Notes under the pieces: generated by a model
The model's input: the letters and a program-made list of their open reading frames with translations, nothing else
What the model was told of the DNA's origin: nothing
Databases searched by the model: none
In this document: positions 1-6,849 of the stretch, one piece after another
Layout of the letters: the number at the start of each line of letters is the position of its first letter
Numbering within the stretch: the first letter of the stretch is position 1
Program-made: the position numbers and the translations under genes
Source: Treponema sp.
GTDB lineage: Bacteria; Spirochaetota; Spirochaetia; Treponematales; Breznakiellaceae
Reading direction: 5' to 3'
DNA: 35,901 nt
Assembly: GCA_031274285.1 (NCBI GenBank)
Contig: JAISQJ010000180.1
Coordinates: 1 to 35,901 of the forward strand

Positions 1-200
1 GGGCTGGAAAGAACATCGTCGTTGATAAAATTAAGGCCCGCCGCGTCCCGCTCCCCGGCGATATACTTGTGGAGCATACACCGGGAGTAAATTTCCCGGT
101 CCTCCGAGATCATCACCACCGTATCCTGGGGTTTTTCCTTCAAAATAGCGCGCAGGGCGGCGATTCCCGCGGCCCCGGCGCCGATAATCAGATGTTTCAT
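1..200 (-). CDS. FAD/NAD(P)-dependent oxidoreductase, N-terminal part (gene runs off the window)
   Basis: The first 66 residues are visible. They begin MKHLIIGAGAAGIAAL, a classic FAD-binding Rossmann start with the GxGxxG motif at residues 7-12, followed by a SEDREIYSRCMLHKYI stretch. That is the beginning of NADH oxidase / rubredoxin reductase-type flavoproteins. Its ATG overlaps the cooF stop by 4 bp (ATGA), so the two are translationally coupled. A cooS-cooF-oxidoreductase order is known from acetogens and hydrogenogens, where the flavoprotein is thought to move electrons from the CooF ferredoxin to NAD(P)+. That role is inferred here from position. The NAD-binding and C-terminal domains lie outside the window, so the exact subfamily cannot be judged. 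Confidence 0.8.
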   Translation of the reverse strand, partial: MKHLIIGAGAAGIAALRAILKEKPQDTVVMISEDREIYSRCMLHKYIAGERDAAGLNFINDDVLSS

Positions 201-664
201 ACCGCCGCCTCCACCGTCAAAACCTCCTCCACATGCAGGGCCTTTTTGGGGCAGTTCTTCACGCAGTTCGGCTCTTCCTGGTCGTCAATACAAAAATCGC
301 ATTTGATGATCCGCTTATGGCTGACCCGGTCGGGCTTGATGTTGCCGTAGGGGCAGCTCATGACGCACATAAAACAGGCGCCGCAGCGATCCCCGTCGTA
401 TTGGACATGGCCGGTCCGGGGGTCCTTAAACAGAGCCCCGGACATACAGGCGGTCGCGCACTCAGGGACCGCGCAGTGCCGGCAGAACAGGGGCACGTAG
501 CCCCCCCGGCCGTCACTTTTAATACTATGCCGGGCCTCGTTTTGGGGGTCCCGCATATCCAAATCGTAGACCGTCCCCGGCACTTCCCGGTGGGCCGCCA
601 TACAGGCGATGCTGCAGTTTTTACAGCCGTCGCATTTTTCCTTCTCAATAAAAATTCGCCTCAT
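197..664 (-). CDS. cooF: CooF-type electron-transfer ferredoxin of CO dehydrogenase
   Basis: A 155-residue protein with 16 cysteines in four groups (about C11/14/17/21, C61/64/69/73, C94/97/100/104, C122/125/134/138). This is enough for four [4Fe-4S] clusters, as in the CooF/HycB/DmsB family of iron-sulfur electron carriers. CooF accepts electrons from the CooS D/B-cluster chain and passes them on. An in-frame GTG lies at 667, but the ATG at 664 sits 5 nt behind a GGGGG ribosome site and is preferred. The gene begins 9 nt after cooS and overlaps the downstream flavoprotein by 4 bp, so the three form one transcription unit. No signal peptide is visible, so the protein should be cytoplasmic. 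Confidence 0.9.
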   Translation of the reverse strand: MRRIFIEKEKCDGCKNCSIACMAAHREVPGTVYDLDMRDPQNEARHSIKSDGRGGYVPLFCRHCAVPECATACMSGALFKDPRTGHVQYDGDRCGACFMCVMSCPYGNIKPDRVSHKRIIKCDFCIDDQEEPNCVKNCPKKALHVEEVLTVEAAV

Positions 665-673
665 CACCGCCCC

Positions 674-2560
674 CTATAGCTTTAAGGCCCGGCGTTTTTC
701 CAGGATGAGCTTTTCAAGGATCTCCGCGGATTCCCCGGCGTCCCCGTTGATAATAATCTGCCCCCCGGTCAGGGACTTCATATCCTGGGTAAGTACCTGG
801 GTGGCAATTTTGCCCCCGGTCACAAAGGGCGGCAGCCCCAGGTGCAGGGGCAGTCCCAGGGCCAGACCAAAGCAGCCGTCCGCCAGGGCCTGCTCCTCCA
901 GCCACTGGGCCGCGGAAAGCACCAGGGGCAACTGGGGTATGTCAATGCCCAGGGCCTCCGCCAGCTCGGTGGCCACAATCTCCAGGCGGCCGATAGCCAG
1001 GCAGGGACCAAAGTTCAGCACCGGGGGAATCCCCAACTGCTTACACACCGCCTTAAGGCCCGGCCCCGCCAGTTCCGCCGCCTCGGGTATCATAAGGCCG
1101 CAGTTTTCGATGCCCCCGGAGGAACAGCCCGCCGTCAGGACGATAATGTCCCGGGCGATAAGTTCCCGGGTCAACGCCACGGTAAGCACGTCATGGCCCC
1201 CGCTGACCAGGCTTGAACAGCCCACAACCCCGGCCACCCCCTTAATCTGGCCCCCCACGATAAGGTCGATCAGGGGCTTCCAGCTTCCCCCCAGGAATTT
1301 TTTAAGGGAGACTTCGCTCACCCCGGTTAAGGAATTGGAATTCCCGTGCTCCGGGAACAGGTTAAGGGCCACCTTGGGCCGCCGTTCCCGGTAGGAGCGG
1401 ATCACCGCGTCAATAATCTCCTCGCTGTGCCGGGCCCGCTGGGCAAAGACAAAGGGCTTGTACTCGGCGTTGGCCTTTTTAGCCACATCGTCCACGCAGA
1501 TCTGCTTGATAAGCAGCTCATCGCAGACCGTTTCAATGCCCGGCAGGGTACAGTTAAATTCGGAAACCACCGCGTCAATGGCCCCGGTGGCCAGGATCGC
1601 CTCGCTGGTATAGTTGTTCCCCGCGTGGCCGTCAAAAATGTCGGTGTAATGGACGCCCCGGAGCTGCAGGTCCTGGCCCACGCAGGTACAGCCCACCAGC
1701 TTAAAGCCCTTGGCCCCTGCGGCCCGGGCCCGGGCCGCCACATCCGGGGCAGTCAGCCGCTCCTGTAAATGCACAAACATGGTGTGCTGGTGGCCGGTGA
1801 TCATGATGTTGATATAATCAGGATCGATAACCCGCAGCCCTACCGGGGCAAAACGGATCTCCGGCTCCCCCAAAAGCACATCGTTCAAAAGGTTGGTTAA
1901 GGTAAGACCGTAGATCCCCGTGGAGATCCCCAGCTTCAGGCAGTCCAAAAGCATGTTCACCGGATCGGAGCTCAGGTTGGTGGAACATTTAACCACCCCC
2001 TTAAACACCTCCCCCTTGGCCCCCCCGGGGAGGATCCCCAGCTCCTTCCAGACCTTGTAGCGGGGCGGATAGGCAATCTTCTCCACCAGGTCCATTTTGA
2101 CATATTCGGGCTTGTATAAATCGTTAAGCACCGCCTCCGCCACGTTTTGGGCCTTTTCGTACTCGTCCTTACCGGAAACCCCAAAGAGCTTGCAGAGCCG
2201 TTCCAGGGCTCCCAGCCCCTTAAGATGCCCCCGCTCCAGGGCGGTATTTTTGAGATTAAGGGCCGTATTTTCCACCACGTGGATATAGCAGCCCGACCCG
2301 GAAGCCACCGCCCTCAGCAGGTTCCGGGTAACCATCACATCCGGCCCGGCGCCGCAGATCCCCCGCTCCGAGTCCGGGGTAATCCGGCAGGGCCCGTTGG
2401 CGCAGAGCCGGCAGCAAATCCCCTGCAGCCCAAAGCCGCACTTGATCTCCTGACTTTCCACCCGGTGGTGGGAAGTCTCCATCGGCAGTTTGGCGATAAA
2501 CCCCTCCAGGGGTTTATCGGCGCTTGCACAGGTCGTACACCCATAACAACTGTCCAGCAT
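674..2560 (-). CDS. cooS: Anaerobic Ni-Fe carbon monoxide dehydrogenase, catalytic subunit
   Basis: 628 residues, the usual length for CooS. It catalyses CO + H2O to CO2 + 2 e- + 2 H+, or the reverse. Numbered from the ATG at 2560, C41 and C49 fit the inter-subunit D-cluster. C50, C53, C58 and C69 fit the B-cluster (CGFGLQGICCRLCANGPC region). H257, C291 or C293, C337, C448, C479 and C520 fit the Ni-Fe C-cluster ligands (motifs VGCTC, SEFNCTLPG, VVGCSSL, TAGCSSGG, FGPCLA). An ATG also occurs at 2575, but GGAGGAGG, a near-perfect ribosome site, lies inside that extension and ends 5 nt before the ATG at 2560. This decides the start. Extra cysteines C5, C8 and C11 lie ahead of the D-cluster. No acs genes or cooC are seen here, so this is a stand-alone CODH operon rather than the CODH/ACS one. 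Confidence 0.95.
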   Translation of the reverse strand: MLDSCYGCTTCASADKPLEGFIAKLPMETSHHRVESQEIKCGFGLQGICCRLCANGPCRITPDSERGICGAGPDVMVTRNLLRAVASGSGCYIHVVENTALNLKNTALERGHLKGLGALERLCKLFGVSGKDEYEKAQNVAEAVLNDLYKPEYVKMDLVEKIAYPPRYKVWKELGILPGGAKGEVFKGVVKCSTNLSSDPVNMLLDCLKLGISTGIYGLTLTNLLNDVLLGEPEIRFAPVGLRVIDPDYINIMITGHQHTMFVHLQERLTAPDVAARARAAGAKGFKLVGCTCVGQDLQLRGVHYTDIFDGHAGNNYTSEAILATGAIDAVVSEFNCTLPGIETVCDELLIKQICVDDVAKKANAEYKPFVFAQRARHSEEIIDAVIRSYRERRPKVALNLFPEHGNSNSLTGVSEVSLKKFLGGSWKPLIDLIVGGQIKGVAGVVGCSSLVSGGHDVLTVALTRELIARDIIVLTAGCSSGGIENCGLMIPEAAELAGPGLKAVCKQLGIPPVLNFGPCLAIGRLEIVATELAEALGIDIPQLPLVLSAAQWLEEQALADGCFGLALGLPLHLGLPPFVTGGKIATQVLTQDMKSLTGGQIIINGDAGESAEILEKLILEKRRALKL

Positions 2561-2726
2561 AAAAGCCTCCTCCATTCATAAAGGCCCCGATCCCGCTTTT
2601 GTGGTAATCGTGGTCCAGACACTCGGTAAGCAACATTTTCCCGTCCACCGCCGTCATCACGTCAAAAAGACTAATACCCGCCGGCTCCCTGGCCAAAGTA
2701 TAGGGATACCGGATAAAAATCGTCAA
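2514..2726 (-). pseudogene. Remnant of an Rrf2-family transcriptional regulator
   Basis: A short reading frame from TTG 2726 overlaps the cooS start. Its first half encodes YTLAREPAGISLFDV followed by MTAVDGKMLLTECL. This matches the C-terminal half of the Rrf2/IscR/NsrR DNA-binding domain, whose usual pattern is GGYxLARxPxxISLxDVxxAVxG, then a cysteine. The N-terminal helix-turn-helix half is absent. Upstream, the frame meets a stop within 40 nt and then a run of hairpins. After the CL pair the frame drifts into sequence that doubles as the cooS ribosome site. I read it as a decayed or truncated regulator gene. Its position just ahead of cooS suggests it once controlled this operon. It is not a complete protein; whether it is translated is unknown. 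Confidence 0.55.
2697..2726 (-). promoter_or_regulatory. Predicted sigma-70-type promoter of the cooS operon
   Basis: Reading the minus strand, TTGACG (2726-2721) and TATACT (2702-2697) are separated by 18 nt. Each matches consensus at five of six positions. Transcription would start near 2690, giving a leader of about 130 nt before the cooS ATG. The leader runs through the Rrf2 remnant. The -10 hexamer coincides with the Tyr-Thr codons of that remnant. Confidence 0.5.
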
Positions 2727-2765
2727 GAAAAAAGCATAAAGAAGTTAAGGAAATGGTTATACGAC

Positions 2766-2872
2766 GCCGCCTCCGGCGGCTTGTTCATCCGCTCCAGCCT
2801 TGCCGCCTTATGCGTGGAGTTTTTGCCCCGCAAAAACTCCTAAAGGACTTGATGCGTTAGCGTCAAGTCTTA
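2766..2872. repeat. Cluster of three adjacent hairpins
   Basis: Three inverted repeats follow each other. The first is GCCGCC/GGCGGC with a 3-nt loop (2766-2780). The second is a perfect 11-bp stem GGAGTTTTTGC/GCAAAAACTCC with loop CCC (2816-2840). The third is an imperfect stem around GACTTGATGC/GCGTCAAGTC (2841-2872), which has one wobble and a bulge. The block has the look of a small non-coding mobile or REP-like element. It sits where the 5' half of the Rrf2 gene would have been. I cannot test copy number elsewhere. Confidence 0.5.
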
Positions 2873-2880
2873 GGCTACCC

Positions 2881-3219
2881 CCCCCTGGGGGTGACAGTCA
2901 CCATTTGTGTTGGGTGTTGAATCTTCGGAAAAAAGGGGGCATCGTACGATCAGTCTGACCGTCCCTGGGGGCATGGTACATGGAAACCCGCCGGAGTCGG
3001 TATTTTTCTTCACCCGCATTTTTTGCGGATGTAATCCCTGCGGCCCGGCCTCTCCTTCCTTACTAGATCCCGGCTAAAGCAGCCTATACATCTAAACATT
3101 TAGGGTATAGCTGGCGATTAAGTGTTCCAAATGTACCACGTTACCGTACCTGTTTTCTTCTTCATAAAAACGGTGTCTGTCACCCGTCAGTTCCCTGGTT
3201 ACCACGGTGCCCAGATAAA
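2881..3219. other. Intergenic stretch without a gene
   Basis: No convincing reading frame in either direction. It holds two copies of a 13-nt near-palindrome, GGTGACAGTCACC (2890-2902) and GGTGTCTGTCACC (3172-3184). It also has a small 5-bp hairpin CCGCA/TGCGG (3014-3028), whose short T-run lies in the loop. No strong terminator is visible for the marR operon that ends at 3220. Confidence 0.5.
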
Positions 3220-3690
3220 TTACTCTAATAACCGGCAATACAGGTGGATTACCTTTAGAAAGGTATCAATTTCTTCGGGGCTGCAAAATTTCAGCAGCTC
3301 AATCACAGATTTTCTAATATTCTTTTTATCTGATTTCTTATGGGCAATGGACAATGCCCTGCCTTTTTGAGTTGTATAGAGGTGCACTGTTTTCGCGTTT
3401 TCCTTGGTCGTTTCCCGATAGATATAGCCCTGCTTTTCCAGTTTTGCAATAGTTTGAGATATTGCCCCTTTAGTTCGCTCAAACTCTACGGTAAGTTCGC
3501 TTGCCGTAATTCCCGGCGCATCATCAATGGCGGAAAGAGCATGAATTTCCACCATACTGATAATTTCGCCGGTGCCATAATCCCTGGGATGCTGCATGTG
3601 ATTATAAAAACGGGCCACAAAACGGTAAATTTCCGTAGCCCGCAAGCTAAGTTCTTTGTATACTTTGTCTGCATCGTTCTTTTTCGCCAT
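3220..3690 (-). CDS. MarR-family transcriptional regulator
   Basis: 156 residues with the winged-helix arrangement of MarR proteins. Residues about 50-110 carry MVEIHALSAID, then GITASELTVEF, then AISQTIAKLEKQGYIYRE, then a basic wing and TQKGRAL. Helical dimerisation segments lie at both ends. It is the last gene of a three-gene unit, 28 nt after the permease stop, with a GAGGG ribosome site ahead of its ATG. The AT-rich perfect inverted repeat at the operon promoter (6358-6382) is the obvious candidate operator. Binding there would repress the C-S lyase, the permease and the regulator itself. The ligand is unknown; an amino acid or a sulfur compound is a reasonable guess from the neighbours. 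Base composition is markedly AT-richer than the flanking cooS and arg genes. Confidence 0.85.
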   Translation of the reverse strand: MAKKNDADKVYKELSLRATEIYRFVARFYNHMQHPRDYGTGEIISMVEIHALSAIDDAPGITASELTVEFERTKGAISQTIAKLEKQGYIYRETTKENAKTVHLYTTQKGRALSIAHKKSDKKNIRKSVIELLKFCSPEEIDTFLKVIHLYCRLLE

Positions 3691-3718
3691 GTTCTGCCCT
3701 CAACAGACAGATAGTGCA

Positions 3719-5119
3719 TTAACTCTGGCTGTTGCCTCCTTGTTCCTGTGAAAGCGAGACTGATCCAGCGCCGACTTCTACATCTCTTATAAGGCCTTTG
3801 ATGTAATCAATATGCACATATCCGCGTTTATCCCTTATTATAACATAAAGGATTAAAACTACAAGAGCGGCTAAACTACCCAGAAGAAGGGGCGTTCCAA
3901 GCATACCCATCATAAAATAGGTTACAAGGCCGGATACTGCGGCGCCAATAATGACAATAGCGATAAACAACACCCGCGGTACATGGAAGGAAGATGCGGC
4001 CCATTGCTTGGGGAACATTTTCGGGAGCTTTAATAGATATAGCGTAAAGACTACATTACCCAGAAAATAGGGAAAGGTAAAAAGTGATGTAATAAGCTGT
4101 ATGGGCAAGCCAAACAAAATGGGGCCAAGTCTGGCTGCCACAAAGAGTATAATATATAAAATGAAGGGATACTTAAATTTATTATCCCTTTTAGCAAGTA
4201 TTTTTGGAATCCAGCCATCTTCGGCACATTTTATAACTGGATATTGAATATAGGCCAGCATAGAATTTAACGATGTGGCCAGGGCAAATAATGCACCACC
4301 TATAATAAAAAACAGATATAGCGGCGTTATCAAGAATTCTTTTGCGACAACTCCCAGATTGTTACCTGCTACTTGTTCTATCGGCAGTATTCCTGAAGCA
4401 ACAATAGACATAAGAAAATAAATCGCTACAACAGACAGAGTCCCAATCAGCATTGACAGGGGAATATCGCGTTTTGGCTTTTTCGCCACGGGACCAAAAT
4501 TCAGAATACTGGTAGCGCCCGTAGTGGCCAGTACCAGCAGGCTGGCGGCAGAGAAAACTCCATTGAGTCCGCCAAGAAAAAAATCATCGCCGTGAAAATA
4601 ATTAGGCTGTACCCTGGGTAATCCGCCAATAATAAAAACCGCCAAGGCCGCAATAAGGAGTACAACCATAAAATCCTGTATTTTTGCAAGAAAAGATACA
4701 CCCCGTATACCCATAACAAAAAACAGGGTTAAAATTGCCATTGCAACAATTTTTTGATACGACGCTATGCCTGGAATAAGCTGGATAAAATACGATGCCA
4801 TGGAAATAACGTAGGTAGAAAATCCCATAGGAGCGATGAGGCAAAGAATGGAATAAACCCCTGCAACCCATTTTGGCATCATAATAATACCTTGGGTGTA
4901 TACACCGCCTTCAAGCTGTATAACAGATGGAAGGAAAATTGCCGGCAGCATTAAAAATATCGCAAATGCTGATGCTAAAAGCATAGCGATACTTACAGAT
5001 CTTCCGGTCATTCCAAAAACTGCTGTAAGAATAGTAAATATTCCTGCGCCGATTATCATGCCAACACACATGGTGATAAGGTTAAAAAGGCTTAATTTAC
5101 CGTCTTTTGCTTTAGTCAT
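3719..5119 (-). CDS. APC-superfamily amino acid permease
   Basis: A 466-residue, very hydrophobic protein with about 12 predicted membrane segments. It begins with the APC signature region NLITMCVGMIIGAGIFTILT (about residues 13-32), where GAGIFT is the substrate-binding helix break of this superfamily. It should import or exchange an amino acid or amine across the inner membrane. The ATG follows AAGGAG by 7 nt and overlaps the 3' end of the malY-like gene by 8 bp, so the two are coupled. Together with a C-S lyase the substrate might be cystathionine, cysteine or a related thioether, but nothing in the sequence fixes this. Low GC, shared with its two operon partners, suggests that the three genes moved together. 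Confidence 0.85.
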   Translation of the reverse strand: MTKAKDGKLSLFNLITMCVGMIIGAGIFTILTAVFGMTGRSVSIAMLLASAFAIFLMLPAIFLPSVIQLEGGVYTQGIIMMPKWVAGVYSILCLIAPMGFSTYVISMASYFIQLIPGIASYQKIVAMAILTLFFVMGIRGVSFLAKIQDFMVVLLIAALAVFIIGGLPRVQPNYFHGDDFFLGGLNGVFSAASLLVLATTGATSILNFGPVAKKPKRDIPLSMLIGTLSVVAIYFLMSIVASGILPIEQVAGNNLGVVAKEFLITPLYLFFIIGGALFALATSLNSMLAYIQYPVIKCAEDGWIPKILAKRDNKFKYPFILYIILFVAARLGPILFGLPIQLITSLFTFPYFLGNVVFTLYLLKLPKMFPKQWAASSFHVPRVLFIAIVIIGAAVSGLVTYFMMGMLGTPLLLGSLAALVVLILYVIIRDKRGYVHIDYIKGLIRDVEVGAGSVSLSQEQGGNSQS

Positions 5120-6341
5120 CTTGATTCTCCTTTTTGTTTCGCGGAATTTTTAAGGTATTACAAATACCTTCAATGCCCTTTATAAAACTTGATCGGGGAC
5201 ATGCTGCGTTAATCCTGATACATTTTCCGCTTCCGCCAATAAACCCGCTGCCGTTTTCGATTATTGCCGGAGCATGTTTTGCAATGAACAGTGAAAGTTT
5301 TTCTGAAATGTCCGCACAGTAGGCGGAAACATCGATCCATGCAAGGTAAGTACCTTCTGGAATTTTGAAAATGGCCTTGGGTAAATGAGTATGAAAACTG
5401 TTTTCCAGAAAAGCCAGATTGCCGTCTATATATTCTTTTAGTTGTTCAAGCCAGCTATCACATTCGCTGTATGCGGCAATAGCTGCAGCCACCGAAAGCG
5501 GATTTACCATAAAGTTAAAATCTACAGTATCCCATTTTGATGCAATACCAGGATCCTGAACAATAACATTGGCGAATTCATTACCGGCAAGATTAAAGGT
5601 TTTACTTGGGGCGAAACAGGCAGCAATGGTTTTCTCCTGCGGGAAAAGACTGGCAATGGGAATATGTTTTTTCCCAACACGAATAAGATCCCCATGAATT
5701 TCATCGGAGATAATGAAAACATTGTTCTTTATACATATCTCTCCCATTTTGCGTAATTCCGTCTCTGTCCAAACCCGGCCCGTTGGATTATGGGGGCTGC
5801 AAAGGATAAAAGCCTTGACCATTGGGTCTTTTGCCTTGGTTTCAAAGTCATTCCAGTCAATGGTAAAGTAACCGTTATCATTCAGCAGCGTCGTATGTGC
5901 CAGTTCAAGCCCGTTCATATCACAGGCTGTTTTAAATGGGGAATATGAGGGAACCATAAGCAAAACTTTATCACCGGGCCTGGTAACAAGGGTAAGTATA
6001 TTTTTAACACCCGGAATAGAGCCCTTGGAATGCAGCATTTGTTCCGGCTTTATATGCCAGCCATACCTTCGTTCTGCCCATGCTGCCAAAACATTTTGAT
6101 ATTCAAAATCGATAAGGGAAGTGTAGCCTAAAATTCTTCTATCCAGCCGTTTGTGCATGGCAGAAAGAATTTCAGGAGCAACGGCAAAATCCATATCAGC
6201 TACCCAAAGCAATGCGTAGTCTTCTTCCGGATAGGGCATTTCGTAATCCGGAGGAAGCCCCAATAATAGGGTTTTCCAGGCCTCCCGTTTAATCGAATTT
6301 GTCCCAAGTCTGTCTACTTTTTCATCAAAATCGTATTTCAT
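5112..6341 (-). CDS. PLP-dependent C-S lyase / aminotransferase of the MalY-PatB family
   Basis: 409 residues, fold-type I PLP enzyme. The family signature is clear: a start like MKYDFDEKVDRLGTNSIKRE, VADMDF (about 48-52), SKGSIPGV, SPHNPTGRVW (182-191) with the PLP-contacting Asn, SDEIHGDL with Asp213, and the Schiff-base lysine K247 in APSKTFNLAG. MalY/PatB proteins cleave cystathionine or cysteine to ammonia, pyruvate and a thiol or sulfide. Some also act as regulators. The start ATG has a good AAGGGAGG site. It is the first gene of the MarR-controlled unit. The exact substrate cannot be told from sequence. It could also be a plain aminotransferase, but the N-terminal motif favours the lyase group. 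Confidence 0.88.
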   Translation of the reverse strand: MKYDFDEKVDRLGTNSIKREAWKTLLLGLPPDYEMPYPEEDYALLWVADMDFAVAPEILSAMHKRLDRRILGYTSLIDFEYQNVLAAWAERRYGWHIKPEQMLHSKGSIPGVKNILTLVTRPGDKVLLMVPSYSPFKTACDMNGLELAHTTLLNDNGYFTIDWNDFETKAKDPMVKAFILCSPHNPTGRVWTETELRKMGEICIKNNVFIISDEIHGDLIRVGKKHIPIASLFPQEKTIAACFAPSKTFNLAGNEFANVIVQDPGIASKWDTVDFNFMVNPLSVAAAIAAYSECDSWLEQLKEYIDGNLAFLENSFHTHLPKAIFKIPEGTYLAWIDVSAYCADISEKLSLFIAKHAPAIIENGSGFIGGSGKCIRINAACPRSSFIKGIEGICNTLKIPRNKKENQDD

Positions 6342-6357
6342 AATACCTCCCTTGAAA

Positions 6358-6409
6358 ATATAGTTTAATACCTAAACTATATATTATGCGTTTCCAAATC
6401 TTCTGTCAA
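6358..6409 (-). promoter_or_regulatory. Promoter with overlapping operator for the malY-permease-marR operon
   Basis: On the minus strand a perfect -35 TTGACA (6409-6404) is followed after 17 nt by TAATAT (6386-6381). Directly behind it, overlapping the end of the -10 and covering the expected start site, is a perfect inverted repeat: arms ATATAGTTTA (6358-6367) and TAAACTATAT (6373-6382) around a 5-nt centre. Position and symmetry are what a repressing MarR dimer needs. The MarR gene of the same operon is the natural candidate to bind it. Confidence 0.65.
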
Positions 6410-6493
6410 GAGGCATACTCAGCAATATTCATGGTAACTAACGGAGCAAAGTCCGCCTGATGGCGGTTTTACGGAGTCGCGCAAGGGATAGAA

Positions 6494-6582
6494 GGGGTGC
6501 CCGAAGGGCAGCCCCGGCGCAAAGCGTCGGGGCCGGAGCGGAGCGGAGCCCCGTATAGCCCGGTCCCCGGCGGAGCCGGGGA
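6494..6582. repeat. GC-rich block of three hairpins
   Basis: Successive stems are GGGGTGCCC/GGGCAGCCCC with loop GAA (6494-6515), GCCCCGGCGC/GCGTCGGGGC with loop AAA (6511-6533, one wobble pair) and TCCCCGGC/GCCGGGGA with loop GGA (6564-6582). The first two overlap and could be alternative folds. Three direct copies of GGAGC lie at 6535-6549. The block is non-coding and very GC-rich, in contrast to the AT-rich promoter next to it. It resembles a dispersed intergenic repeat or structured RNA. I cannot tell which. Confidence 0.45.
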
Positions 6583-6633
6583 TGCGCCCACAAAGGAACA
6601 CCTACTTCTTACTAGCGGGCAGTACCCAGGAAC

Positions 6634-6661
6634 AAAAACGCTCCCATCCGGGAGCGTTTTT
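6634..6661. terminator. Bidirectional rho-independent terminator
   Basis: A perfect 12-bp stem AAAAACGCTCCC/GGGAGCGTTTTT with a 4-nt loop ATCC. Five T residues end the stem on either strand, so it can act in both directions. On the minus strand it lies about 190 nt beyond the end of the arg operon and probably terminates it. Confidence 0.75.
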
Positions 6662-6849
6662 GCCGAAGTATCTCATACCGGCGGCAGCGATATTTTCCGC
6701 ATCGCCCCCAACTAAGCCGCCGCCGCGGACGCCACGCTGATTACAATACCGTGATGAACGCAGGGGTGACCGTCACCTTTTTTGACCCGAAGTCCGGCCT
6801 AAAAGATGATATTTTCCGTATCTATTACTTTTTACTTCTTAGTTCTTAC
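6662..6849. other. Intergenic stretch without a gene
   Basis: Spacer between the terminator and the arg operon. The stretch GATATTTTCCG occurs twice (about 6688 and 6807). One GGTGACCGTCACC palindrome (6765-6777) matches the motif seen twice near 2.9-3.2 kb. No credible reading frame was found. Confidence 0.4.

Noticed and set aside
609-1394. Open frame on the plus strand opposite cooS
   Set aside because: It is antisense to the conserved C-cluster region of CooS, and its product is low-complexity, Ser/Pro/Arg-rich sequence with no motif.
6497-6715. Short plus-strand frame in the gap after malY
   Set aside because: It reads through three hairpins and a terminator, has no ribosome site and no similarity that I recognise.
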